Position numbers and translations under genes: made by a program. 27,500 nucleotides of DNA from the NCBI GenBank assembly GCA_030674155.1, contig CM060325.1, positions 25,519,169-25,546,668 of the forward strand, in the 5' to 3' direction. The stretch is from Stramonita haemastoma (lineage: Eukaryota > Mollusca > Gastropoda > Neogastropoda > Muricidae). The notes under the pieces were generated by a model. The model had not been told where the DNA came from. It searched no databases and saw nothing but the letters and a program-made list of their open reading frames with translations. Shown in pieces: positions 10,143 through 19,974 of the stretch (the first letter of the stretch is position 1; every line of letters begins with the position of its first letter).

Positions 10143-11241
10143 CGGATGAGGGAGTCTGCCTACTGCTCCCTTCCTCCACTGTTCTCACTTTCCCATGGGC
10201 GATGTCTTTCTCCAAGAAGCCGCTGCTGCTGCTGCCTCTCTTTCGTCTCTTTTCCCTCCTCTCTCCTCCCTCTCCTGTCTCCTCCTTTCCCGCCCTTTTC
10301 TCTCGGCTCCCGTTTTGTCTCCCTCCCTACTTCCCCTGTCTCTCTTTTTCGGCTTTTGCTGTCCTCTTTCTCTCGCTGTTGTTGTTGTTGTTGTTGTTGT
10401 TGCTGTGATGGTTTCAACATTCTCGAATCTTTCTTCACACCGTTGGCTGAACTTTCCGGGAGCGTGTCTCTACCACTCTTTTCTCTCTGGGGTTTGGGCC
10501 CGGCCCCCTCCTCTCCTTTCCCCTTGCTCTGTTCATGCGTCTTCTTCGTGGTGGGCTTGGTTTTCCCCAGGAGTTTGGACTTCTCACTTTCCTCGGGAGA
10601 GTTTTTATCCTCACCCGCATCCTTCGTCATCGTCGTCGTCGTCGTCTTCGACTCGTGTCGCGGTATGGTGGTTCTCGTTCGGCGCTGCCATGTTGTCATA
10701 CTGCGCAAACAGAGACTCGAGGTTTTCAGCTGCCCTACTCTTCTCGTCCTCTTTGGGCAAAGCGACATCACCATCATCATCTTGTTCTCCTTCTTCTTCT
10801 TGTGGTGGGGTCGTTTTTCCTAGCTGGGATGCGGCGGAGGTTTCGCTTTGGAAAAGAGACATACGTTGTGGCAGGGTGTGGGGTTCTGGTCGTGAGGGTT
10901 TGCCGTTCTCGTCGATAACGTCCTGGGCTTTGAGCTCCGCCATGACACTGTTGAAGAACTCCTGCTCGAAGCTGGTGTCATCCTCCACGAAGACGTCATC
11001 GTTCTCCATGAACTGCCCTTGCAAAGTGTCGTCCTCGCTGCTGCTGTGGTGGTTGTGGTTGTTGTTGATGTTGTCATCGGTGGTGGTGATCGTTGAGGAT
11101 GTCTTCTACGTCTTGGTCGATGTCTCTGGAGTCCTGGGGCAGGCTGTGTTCGATCCTTTCGATCACGATGATTTCGTCGTCGTCGTTGTCCATTAAGAGG
11201 TCGTTTTCGTCGTAGGACTGGGTGACGATGCTCGGCTTGTT
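10143..11241 (-). CDS. CNG channel subunit, exon E6 (acidic low-complexity tail; reading frame broken)
   Basis: The acceptor tttttcggcag/AACAAG is in phase 0 with E5. The first frame runs 55 codons (NKPSIVTQSYDENDLL..., then many Asp/Glu) to a TGA at 11074-11076. Protein-like sequence continues one base later in another frame from about 11075 to 10611 (QGQFMENDDVFVEDD, FFNSVMAELKAQD). It switches again at a GAC run near 10630 to KDAGEDKNSPEESEKSKLLG, then a Gln run (CAACAACAA-type codons). Near 10240, at a CAG run, it passes to GFLEKDIAHGKVRTVEEG, ending at the donor TCATCCG/gtgagt. Each switch coincides with a short tandem run and each equals one surplus base. This may be one charged, disordered tail exon with consensus errors. 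Alternatively the TGA at 11074 is a real stop, or there are unrecognised small introns. The function of the tail is unknown. Confidence 0.58.
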
Positions 11242-11244
11242 CTG

Positions 11245-12535
11245 CCGAAAAAAAGTAAAAATCAGAGCTGTACTGCATATGTTCACCACCAAAAAAAAAA
11301 CAACAAGCTCTACTGCATATGTTCATCACCAAATAAAGTCAAAACTGAACTGCATATGTCATCACCAAAAATCAAAACTGAACTGCATATGTTCATCACC
11401 CCAAAATCAAAACTGAACTGCATATGTTCATCATCCCAAAAAAAAAACTGAACTGCATATGTTCATCACCCAAAAATCAAAACTGAACTGCATATGTTCA
11501 TCATCCAAAAATCAAAACTGAACTGCGTATGTTCATCACTAATCATCACCCCAAAAATCAAAACTGAACTGCATATGTTCATCATCCCAAAAATCAAAAC
11601 TGAACTGCATATGTTCATCATCCCAAAAATCAAAACTGAACTGCATATGTTCATCATCCCAAAAATCAAAACTGAACTGCATATGTTCATCATCCCAAAA
11701 TCAAAACTGAACTGATAGTCATACCCAAAAATCAAATGAACTGCAGTTCATCATCCCAAAAATCAAAACTGAACTGCATATGTTCATCATCCAAAAATCA
11801 AACTGAACTGCATATGTTCATCATCCCAAAAAATCAAAACTGAACTGCATATTTTATCACACCAAAACAAACGAACTGCATATGTTCATCAACAAACAAA
11901 AATCAAACTGAACTGCATTGTTCATCATCAAATCAAACTGAACTGCATATGTTCATCATCCCAAAAATCAAAACTGAACTGCATATTTCAAAAAAATCAA
12001 CTGACTGCAAATGTTCATAGACACAAAAATCAAAGCTGTATCTACACCTGTTCACCTGGGAAAAAATCAAGAGCTGTATGCTCTCTTCATTAGGAAATAA
12101 ATCAGAGCTGTACTGCATCTGTTCATTAGGAAATATAATCAGAGCTGTACTGCATCTGTTCATTAGGAAATATAATCAGAGTGTACTGCATCTTCATAGT
12201 TCAATGCAGAAATAAATCAGAGCTGTACTGCATCTGTTCATAGGAAAATAATCAGAGCTGTAGTGCATCTGTTCATAGAAATAAATCAGAGCTGTACTGC
12301 ATTGTTCATAGAATAATCAGAGCTGTATGCACTGTTCATGAGAAATAATCAGAGCTGTAGTGCACTGTTCATGAGAAATAATCAGAGCTGTACTGCATCT
12401 GTTCATTAGGAAATAAAATCAGAGCTGTACTGCATCTGTTCATTAGGAAAGAACTATACTGCGTCTGTTTTTCAGAAGAAAAAAATCAAAGCTGTGCTTA
12501 CATCTCTTCATGAGAAAAAAAGCTGAACCTTACAT
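11245..12535 (-). repeat. E5-E6 intron minisatellite, distal half (subfamily TATGCAGTTCAG)
   Basis: Units of about 35-38 bp, roughly 35 copies by eye. On the minus strand the typical unit is GATGAACATATGCAGTTCAG then TTTTGATTTTTGG. From about 12050 the units read AATGAACAGATGCAGTACAG then CTCTGATTT. These align base for base with the 12.5-14.8 kb units (GATGAAGACATGCAGGTATA, GCTTTGATTT), so both halves descend from one unit. In this half the GT of the ancestral donor is mostly lost. Many units are truncated or carry small deletions near 11700-12400. Confidence 0.92.
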
Positions 12536-14825
12536 TTGTTCATCAGAAAACAAAACAAAACAAATATGTACCTGCATGTCTTCATCACAAAACAAATCAA
12601 AGCTCTACCTGCATGTCTTAATCAAAAAACAAATCTAATCAAAGCTATATCTGCATGTCTTCATCAGAAAGCAAATCAAAGCTATACCTGTATATCTTTA
12701 TCACAAATCAAATCAAAGCTATACCTGCATGTCTTCATCAAAATCAAATCAAAGCTATACCTGTATATCTTCATCACAAATCAAATCAAAGCTATACCTG
12801 CATGTCTTCATCAAAATCAAATCAAAGCTATACCTGTATATCTTCATCACAAAACAAAACAAATCAAAGCTATACCTGCATGTCTTCATCACAAAACAAA
12901 ACAAATCAAAGCTATACCTGTATATCTTCATCACAAAACAAATCAAAGCTATACCTGCGTGTCTTCATCACAAAACAAAACAAATCAAAGCTATACCTGC
13001 ATGTCTTCATCACAAAACAAAACAAATCAAAGCTATACCTGCATGTCTTCATCACAAAACAAAACAAATCAAAGCTATACCTGTATATCTTCATCACAAA
13101 ACAAATCAAAGCTATAACTGCATGTCTTCATCACAAAACAAATCAAAGCTATACCTGCATGTCTACATCACAAAACAAATCAAAGCTATACCTGCATGTC
13201 TACATCACAAAACAAATCAAAGCTATACTGCATGTCTACATCACAAAACAAATCAAAGCTATACCTGCATGTCTTCATCAGAAATCAAAACAAAACAAAG
13301 CTATACCTGCATGTCTTCATCAGAAATCAAAACAAAACAAAGCTATACCTGCATGTCTTCATCACAAAACAAAACAAATCAAAGCTATACCTGCATGTCT
13401 GTATCACAAAACAAATCAAAGCTATAACCTGCATGTCTTCATCACAAAACAAATCAAAGCTATACCTGTATATCTTCATCACAAATCAAATCAAAGCTGT
13501 ACCTGTATGTCTTCATCACAAATCAAATCAAAGCTATACCTGCATGTCTTCATCACAAAACAAATCAAAGCTATACCTGCATGTCTTCATCACAAAACAA
13601 ATCAAAGCTATACCTGCATGTCTTCATCAGAAATCAAATCAAAGCTCTACATGTAATCTTCATACAAATCAAATCAAAGCTATACCTGCATGTCTTCATC
13701 ACAAAACAAAACAAATCAAAGCTATACCTGCATGTCTTCATCACAAAACAAAACAAATCAAAGCTATACCTGTATATATCTTCATCACAAAACAAATCAA
13801 AGCTATACCTGCGTGTCTTCATCACAAAACAAAACAAATCAAAGCTATACCTGCATGTCTTCATCACAAAACAAAACAAATCAAAGCTATACCTGCATGT
13901 CTTCATCACAAAACAAAACAAATCAAAGCTATACCTGTATATCTTCATCACAAAACAAATCAAAGCTATACCTGCATGTCTTCATCACAAAACAAATCAA
14001 AGCTATACCTGCATGTCTACATCACAAAACAAATCAAAGCTATACCTGCATGTCTACATCACAAAACAAATCAAAGCTATACCTGCATGTCTACATCACA
14101 AAACAAATCAAAGCTATACCTGCATGTCTTCATCAGAAATCAAAACAAAACAAAGCTATACCTGCATGTCTTCATCAGAAATCAAAACAAAACAAAGCTA
14201 TACCTGCATGTCTTCATCACAAAACAAAACAAATCAAAGCTATAACCTGCATGTCTGTATCACAAAACAAATCAAAGCTATACCTGCATGTCTTCATCAC
14301 AAAACAAATCAAAGCTATACCTGTATATCTTCATCACAAATCAAATCAAAGCTGTACCTGTATGTCTTCATCACAAATCAAATCAAAGCTATACCTGCAT
14401 GTCTTCATCACAAAACAAATCAAAGCTATACCTGCATGTCTTCATCACAAAACAAATCAAAGCTATACCTGCATGTCTTCATCAGAAATCAAATCAAAGC
14501 TCTACCTGTATATCTTCATCACAAATCAAATCAAAGCTATACCTGCATGTCTTCATCACAAAACAAAACAAATCAAAGCTATACCTGCATGTCTTCATCA
14601 CAAAACAAAACAAATCAAAGCTATACCTGCATGTCTTCATCACAAAACAAAACAAATCAAAGCTATACCTGCATGTCTTCATCACAAAACAAATCAAAGC
14701 TATACCTGCATGTCTTCATCACAAAACAAAACAAATCAAAGCTATACCTGCATGTCTTCATCAGAAAACAAAACCAATCACAACCATACCTGCAAGTCTT
14801 CATCAGAAACCAATCACAGCCATAC
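12536..14825 (-). repeat. E5-E6 intron minisatellite, proximal half (decoy-donor units)
   Basis: Units of about 31-42 bp, roughly 60 copies by eye. On the minus strand: GATGAAGACATGCAG, then GTATAGCTTTGATTTG, then a variable number of TTTTG. Nearly every unit holds ATGCAG/gtatag, a near copy of the authentic E5 donor ATACAG/gtatgg. The two units next to E5 are intermediates (CTGATGAAGACTTGCAG with GTATGGTTGTGATTGG). An ~855-bp higher-order duplication is visible: unit variants such as GCATGTCTGTATC and CTGCGTGTCTTC recur in the same order at that spacing. Confidence 0.95.
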
Positions 14826-15008
14826 CTGTATCTGCTCGTCAGAGAGGTCAAAGGCCAGGTTGCTGTGCCCCAGGTCCGGTTCCCCGGGCACCCTCAGGGT
14901 CTTAGGGCCGGGTTCGGGCACGGCCAGGTGGCGGGCACCGCTGGGGGTACAGGGGTACCTCTTGACGGGGTTCAGCTTCTGAGCGGTCTGAGACCCCGGG
15001 TTCATCAC
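14826..15008 (-). CDS. CNG channel subunit, exon E5 (cytoplasmic tail)
   Basis: 183 bp, 61 codons, phase 0 at both ends, matching the phase-0 end of E4. The acceptor is gtgtaccag/GTGATG and the donor is CAGATACAG/gtatgg. It begins VMNPGSQTAQKLNPVKRYPC and ends LAFDLSDEQIQ. I recognise no domain. The composition is rich in Pro, Gly and polar residues, as expected for a disordered cytoplasmic tail. Evidence that it is coding is the open frame, good splice sites, correct phase, GC-rich codons unlike the flanking repeats, and its place between E4 and E6. Its final bases, TCTGACGAGCAGATACAG, plus the donor are the first, most diverged unit of the minisatellite that fills the next intron. Confidence 0.75.
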
Positions 15009-15011
15009 CTG

Positions 15012-15150
15012 GTACACACACAAATATACACATAAGTAGGCATGCACACGCATACAGGCGCGCACACGCCTACTCACGCAAGCACGTGCACACACCCACA
15101 TGCGCATGCACATGTGTGCACGCACGCACACGCACACACAGACACACACA
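15012..15150. repeat. CA/GCAC-rich low-complexity sequence
   Basis: Degenerate CACA, CGCACA and GCATGCA motifs directly upstream (minus strand) of the E5 acceptor. Confidence 0.8.
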
Positions 15151-15152
15151 AC

Positions 15153-15200
<48 letters not shown>

Positions 15201-15226
15201 CTCTTATCTATCTATCTATCTATCTG
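15151..15226. repeat. (ATCT)n microsatellite
   Basis: About 18 ATCT tetranucleotides with one interruption. Confidence 0.95.
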
Positions 15227-15384
15227 ATACACACACACATATATAATTATATATATATATCTGTTCTAAAATCAGTAATAGTAAAAAAGATGTTAAATCA
15301 AAAGAACAGACAAACACACACGCACATAACTCTCTCTCTCTCTCTCACACCCCCCCCCCCCCCCCACACACACACATTATCTAT

Positions 15385-15550
15385 CTATCTTGCGCACACG
15401 TTAAATCCTGTTCCGCTTTTCGTAAGAGTAGGCCATTGTGTGCCGGTGGGAACAGATGACAATATTTACACAACTGCATACACATGGGGACTGGATGAAA
15501 AAAAGCACACGAGTGCTTATTCTATTATCCACAATATAAAAGAAAGAATA
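15385..15550 (+). mobile_element. S1-related SINE, 3' part only
   Basis: TTGCGCACACGTTAAATCCT, GTTCCGCTTTTCGTAAGAG, GGCCATTGTGTGCCGGTGGG and AAGCACACGAGTGCTTATTC. The head is missing and an ATCT patch takes its place. Confidence 0.7.
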
Positions 15551-15564
15551 AATAGATAAATATC

Positions 15565-15572
15565 ACACACAC

Positions 15573-15606
<34 letters not shown>

Positions 15607-15612
15607 ACACAC

Positions 15613-15643
<31 letters not shown>
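15565..15643. repeat. (CA)n microsatellite
   Basis: CA dinucleotides between two S1 copies. Confidence 0.9.
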
Positions 15644-15646
<3 letters not shown>

Positions 15647-15925
15647 TTCGATTCCCGTTCAAGGGGATTTTTCTCCTGGAGTTAACATCAGTGCTGACTC
15701 CACTCTCCACAACAGTCCTTCGGATGAGACAACAAACCGAGGCCCCGTGTGAAAACACACGCAGAACATCTTGCGCACACGTTAAATTCTGTTCAACTTT
15801 TCGTAAATGAAGGCCACTGTGTGCCGGTGGGAACACATGACAAGATTAACAAAAACTGCCTACACACGGGGACTGGATGTAAAAAAGCACACGAGTGCTT
15901 ATTCCATTATCCTCGATATAAATAA
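15644..15925 (+). mobile_element. S1-related SINE copy, good core and tail
   Basis: B-box-like GAGTTCGATTCCCG, then GAGTTAACATCAGTGCTGAC, TCCTTCGGATGAGAC, AAACCGAGGCCCCGTGTG and TTGCGCACACGTTAAATTCT. It ends GACTGGATGTAAAAAAGCAC and CATTATCCTCGATATAAAT, followed by CA repeats. Very close to the 24165 copy. Confidence 0.75.
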
Positions 15926-15929
<4 letters not shown>

Positions 15930-16016
<87 letters not shown>

Positions 16017-16025
16017 ACACACGTG
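15930..16025. repeat. (CA)n microsatellite
   Basis: CA run following the ATAAAG tail of the SINE. Confidence 0.95.
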
Positions 16026-16092
16026 CACAGGTAGATCGCAAGAGAGGAGTGAGTGATGTGCTGAGGCTGGGGGGAGCTGAATCCTCCTCATG

Positions 16093-17380
16093 CTATACCT
16101 GTATGACAGTGATGTTATCTATACCTGTATGACAGTGATGTTATCGATACCTGTATGACAGTGATGCTATACCTGTATGACAGTGATGCTATACCTGTAT
16201 GACAGTGATGCTATACCTGTATGACAGTGACGCTATACCTGTATGACAGTGACGCTATACCTGTATGACATGACCATGTGACAGCCTATACCTGTATGAC
16301 AGTGATGCTATACCTGTATGACAGTGATGCTATCTATACCTGTATGACAGTGATGCTATTAACCTGTTGACAGTGATGTCTATACCTAGTATGTACAGTG
16401 ATGCTAGTATTACCTGTATACAGTGATGCTATACCTGTAGTGATCACATGACGCTATACCTGTATGATCATGTGAGACGCTATACCTGTATGACAGTGAT
16501 GCTATCTATACCATGGTAATTTTACAGTGATGCTATCTATACCTGTATGACAGTGATGCTATACCTGTATGACAGTGACGCTATACCTGTATACATGATC
16601 TATACCTGTTGACTGTGCTATACCTGTATTGACAAGTGAATGCTATCTATACCTGTATGACAGTGATGCTATCTATACCTGTATGACAGTGATGCTATAC
16701 CTGTATGACAGTGACGCTATACCTGTATGACAGTGACGCTATACCTGTATGACAGTGACGCTATACCTGTATGACAGTGACGCTATACCTGTATGACAGT
16801 GACGCTATACCAGTATGACATGACGCATACTGTATGCATGATGCTATCTATACCTGTATGACAGTGACGCTATACCTTATGACAGTGACGCTATACCTGT
16901 ATGAATGACCAGTGACTGTGCTATATACCTGTATGCATGACGCTAACCTGTGACAGTAGCTACTATCATTAACCTGTATGACAGTGACGCTCCCGTATGA
17001 CATTACTATGACATGATAACTTATGACGTGATATACTTAGACAGTGATGCTAACTGTATGACAGTGATGCTATACCTGTATGACGTACTTGCAGTTATAC
17101 CTGTATGACAGTGATGCTAACTGTATGACAGTGATGCTAACCTGTATGCAGTGATGCCTACCTGTAATCGTATGTATGCAGTGCGCTATACCTGTATGAC
17201 TAACAGTGATGCTATACCTGTATGACTACATGATACTATACCTGTATGACAGTGATGCTATACCTGTATGACGGTGACGCTATACCTGTATGACAGTGAT
17301 GCCATACCTGTATGACTGACAATGATGCTATACCTGTATGACAGTGCTGCTATACCTGTATGACAGTGACGCTATACCTG
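16093..17380 (-). repeat. 22-bp minisatellite derived from the E4 splice donor
   Basis: The minus-strand unit is GTATAGCATCACTGTCATACAG, or CGTCACTG in place of CATCACTG. The E4 exon ends CACCGTCATACAG and continues gtatag, so each unit is the exon-intron junction in tandem. About 55-60 units by eye. Variants add 4 bp (TATC/GATA). The middle (16260-17200) has many indels and degenerate units, while stretches such as 16680-16810 are very uniform. Confidence 0.95.
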
Positions 17381-17603
17381 AATAATAATAATAAAAATGG
17401 AATTTATATAGCGCTATATCTTGCAAAAACAAATCAAAGCGCTTGCATTCAACCAATTCTTGCACATGCAGCCAACAACAATTTAATTTTTTAACGAAGT
17501 CAAACAACACACACACACACACACACACACATCACACCAAGCACCACACGCGCACGCCCCACGCACGCACGCACACCGCACACACACACACACACACACA
17601 CAC

Positions 17604-17645
<42 letters not shown>

Positions 17646-17764
17646 GGTTAAACACTTTGGCAGGGTGGTGGATATTTCGGCTGTTGAGAGCAGGGGCAGA
17701 AGATGAAACAGGATAGGAAAGTCTTAGCTTTGAAATAAGCGTGTCTTGAGGCTGGATTTAAATG
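17381..17764. repeat. Insertion interrupting the E4-junction minisatellite
   Basis: The array breaks mid-unit (...TATACCTG) and resumes with TGTATGGCAGTGACGC. Between lie (AAT)n, TGGAATTTATATAGCGCTAT, CAAAGCGCTTGCATTC, CA repeats and CTTGAGGCTGGATTTAAA. The TTTATATAGCGC motif after an AAT run is one I associate with dispersed invertebrate repeats. Family not identified. Confidence 0.6.
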
Positions 17765-17807
17765 TGTATGGCAGTGACGCTATACCTGTATGGCAGTGAC
17801 GCTATAC
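17765..17807 (-). repeat. Two minisatellite units abutting the E4 donor
   Basis: Two copies of CACTGCCATACAG with GTATAGCGT lie directly downstream of the authentic donor. They are the link between the exon end and the 16.1-17.4 kb array. Confidence 0.9.
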
Positions 17808-17922
17808 CTGTATGACGGTGCGGACCATCTTGGGGGTGTCCTGTGGGGTCTTGATGATCTCCTCCGCCTCCACCTTGGCTGTCGTCTTCTCCATCTTGCG
17901 GGCATTCTCCTTCAGCAGTTTT
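17808..17922 (-). CDS. CNG channel subunit, exon E4 (C-helix and proximal tail)
   Basis: 115 bp: one base completing the split Lys codon of E3, then 38 codons starting KLLKENARKMEKTTAKVEAE and ending TPKMVRTVIQ. The acceptor is gttgtttcag/A and the donor is ATACAG/gtatag. The phase match with E3 (two bases plus one) is exact, and the product continues the C-helix (KKRAK-KLLKEN), so membership in the gene is well supported. By my alignment an Asn (the N of KEN) occupies the position where alpha subunits carry the C-helix Asp that contacts the cGMP purine (D604 of CNGA1), consistent with a beta-like or modulatory subunit. The TPKM segment resembles the region after the CNBD in beta-type tails. 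The last bases, CCGTCATACAG with gtatag, are the template of the 22-bp minisatellite that follows. Confidence 0.87.
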
Positions 17923-17979
17923 CTGAAACAACGGACAGTTTCCCACTGCCTCCTAATTCTCTTCTTGACCACTTTCAGT

Positions 17980-18185
17980 CACGGCAAAGTTCTCTGCGCC
18001 AAATTCAGGCCGCCTCCCTCTCCCCCCCCTCCCTTACAGGAGAGCGCGTCGCCACAAGAGCAGCACCACCCCCCATCATTAAAAAAAAAAATCTCTCTGC
18101 ATGTGTTTTGTTTCCCTATCAGGGTTGGCTTTTTTAAAAACAGAATTTTTTTTCCTGGGCCCTGGGTTCTTTGACGTTGCGCTAC
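17980..18185 (-). mobile_element. S1 SINE fragment (3' module and tail)
   Basis: On the minus strand: AAACAAAACACATGCAGAG and GGTGCTGCTCTTGTGGCGAC, then GCGCTCTCC and GCAGAGAACTTTGCCGTGAC. TTTCCCTATCAGGG on the plus strand matches the 62-352 copy. Confidence 0.55.
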
Positions 18186-18189
18186 ATGC

Positions 18190-18772
18190 GTGTGTTATAT
18201 TAGGTAGGACCACTCATTTTTTCAGATGTCATAGAATTTGATGTTTGTTATCTCAAATGAAAGATAGTAGCAAGATCAAGAAGCATGCAAAATTTCATAT
18301 CATTATCTTAGACGGTTTTTGAGATATACCACTTTAAAAAATTTCAGATGGGATAAAAATGTCATTTCGTTATTTAAAGCCTTATTTGGACATCTCCCTC
18401 ATGCTTATTATGAACCTGACAGTGCTGAAACTAGTTTTATATTGTTTTATGCTACTTTGAAGAAACAAATATCTAAAAAGCAGAAAAATAAGTCAAAGGA
18501 AACAAATGGAATTTTACATCAAAATCAGAGAAAAATTCTAAAAATAGCTCGCGAATTGAGCTGAAAGGGGTACTTTACCCTCCTGTAAAAATCTCAAGAA
18601 TGCCTAAAAGTGTCTAAGATCTATATTACAGCTTGTACTTATTACTCAGATGCTATGTATTTTTTTTTAAAAGCTAAAAATCATGTAGAGGCAAACTGCA
18701 GTCATCCAAAACACCCCTATGACAACAATTTGTGAAGCATAAAACCTGTCCAAATAATAACACAAAACCAGC
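18190..18772. other. AT-rich intronic stretch, unrecognised
   Basis: Single-copy-looking sequence with an 81-codon open frame (18319-18564) of biased, Lys-rich composition that I do not recognise. Leads into the satellite at 18775. Possibly part of an undescribed repeat. Confidence 0.35.
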
Positions 18773-18774
18773 CC

Positions 18775-19555
18775 ATAGGCATATCATCATATCTCAGCTT
18801 CTAATTGACTGACAGAAATGGTACACCTATCAAAATGTTTGTCTTTAAACAGTGAGTCTTTTTAAAGGGCATTCGAAGTGATTCTGGTCCCCCCCTCCAC
18901 TCCTCTTCCCCCCTCCCTCCCCTCCCCCCCCTCAATAGGCATTAACATCATATCTCGGCTTCTAATTGACTGATAGAAATGGTACACCTATCAAAATATT
19001 TGTCTTTAAACAGTGATCCTTTTTAAAGGGCATTCCAAGTGATTCTGGTTCCCCCCCCTCCACTTCTCTCCCCCCCCCCCATAGGCATTAACATCATATC
19101 TCGGCTTCTAATTGACTGATAGAAATGGTACACCTATCAAAATATTTGTCTTTAAACAGTGAGTCTTTTTAAAGGGCATTCCAAGTGATTCTGGTTCCCC
19201 CCCCCCCCTCCACTCATCTCCCCCCTCCGCCCGCCCCCCCTCCCCCTCAATAGGCATTAACATCATATCTCAGCTTCTAATTGACTGATAGAAATGGTAA
19301 CACCTATCAAAATATTTGTCTTGAAACAGTGAGTCTTTTTAAAGAGCATTCCAAGTTATTCTGGTCCCCCCCCTACTCACCCCCCCCCCAACTCAGCCCC
19401 CCTCCCCCTCATAGGCATTAACATCATATATGTTTCTAATTGACTGACAAAAATGGTACACCTATCAAAATGTTTGTCTTGAAACAATGCGCATGTCTTT
19501 ATAAGGCCATTCCAAGTGATTCTGTTTGTTTTTTTCCCCTACCCCCCCCCCCTCT
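18775..19555 (+). repeat. ~160-bp satellite, five tandem units
   Basis: Units start ATAGGCATTAACATCATATC at about 18775, 18935, 19081, 19250 and 19411. They share TTCTAATTGACTGATAGAAA, TGGTACACCTATCAAAATAT, TTGTCTTTAAACAGTGAG and CATTCCAAGTGATTCTGG. Each unit ends in a C-rich spacer of variable length (CCCCCTCC types), which accounts for the different unit sizes (146-169 bp). Confidence 0.93.
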
Positions 19556-19652
19556 CCCTTGTCTTGTCAAGCATCTTCTTACAATATATCATAGGTGTAC
19601 TCATGTGATCATCTGTGTTCTTTTATTAATTTTTTTTTTTTTTTAGGTTTCT

Positions 19653-19974
19653 GGTGAGCTTACATGCCGCCGCTGTGGCCTAGTGGTTAGGGCGTTGTAC
19701 TCGTAATCTAAAGGTTGCGGGTTCGATCCCAGCTATTCTGCTGTGGCGTTGTGCCCTTGGAAAAGGCACTTTACGGCTATTTTCTCACCCCACCCAGGTG
19801 TAAAAGGGGTACCAACCTTGTGTTGGGGGTTAACCCTGCGATAGACTGGCGTCCTATCCAGGGGGAGTCTATGACTCTCAGTCGCTTAACGCCACAGAAA
19901 CCGGGATAAGCACCGGCCTGATGAGCCTTATGGCTCGGGACAGACTTTAACTTTAACTAAGGTGAGCTTACATG
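19653..19974 (+). mobile_element. tRNA-Thr-like SINE with 14-bp target-site duplication
   Basis: Body 19667-19960 (294 bp). The head GCTGTGGCCTAGTGGTTAGG has the A box, then CTCGTAATCTAAAGGTTGCG and GGGTTCGATCCCAGC with the B box. The CGT at the anticodon position makes it Thr-like. The central part has CCTTGGAAAAGGCACTTTAC and CACCCAGGTGTAAAAGGGGT. The tail is ACTTTAACTTTAACTAA. Flanked by identical GGTGAGCTTACATG at 19653-19666 and 19961-19974. Perfect duplications suggest a recent insertion. Confidence 0.93.

Noticed and set aside
10195..11196. 333-codon plus-strand open frame
   Set aside because: It is the antisense of E6. The acceptor, phase match with E5 and acidic tail composition support the minus strand.
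11494..11715. Open frames with repeats of the type KTELHMFIIPKI
   Set aside because: Same cause: minisatellite units without stops. No coding signal beyond the repeat.
12536..14825. CRISPR-like array
   Set aside because: Repeats are directly adjacent with only small variable A-rich parts, there are no unique spacers, and the context is a eukaryotic intron.
12536..15035. Very long plus-strand open frames (up to 484 codons) with SYTCMSSSQNK-type repeats
   Set aside because: They follow the E5-E6 intron minisatellite, occur in all three frames with the same sequence, and run antisense to a supported gene. They are open only because the unit lacks stops in that direction.
18319..18564. 81-codon plus-strand ORF as a gene
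   Set aside because: AT-rich, Lys-rich composition with no family resemblance and no promoter or splice context. Expected by chance in such sequence.
19667..19745. tRNA-Thr gene
   Set aside because: A and B boxes are present but the acceptor stem does not pair, and the sequence continues into a SINE body with tail and target duplications.
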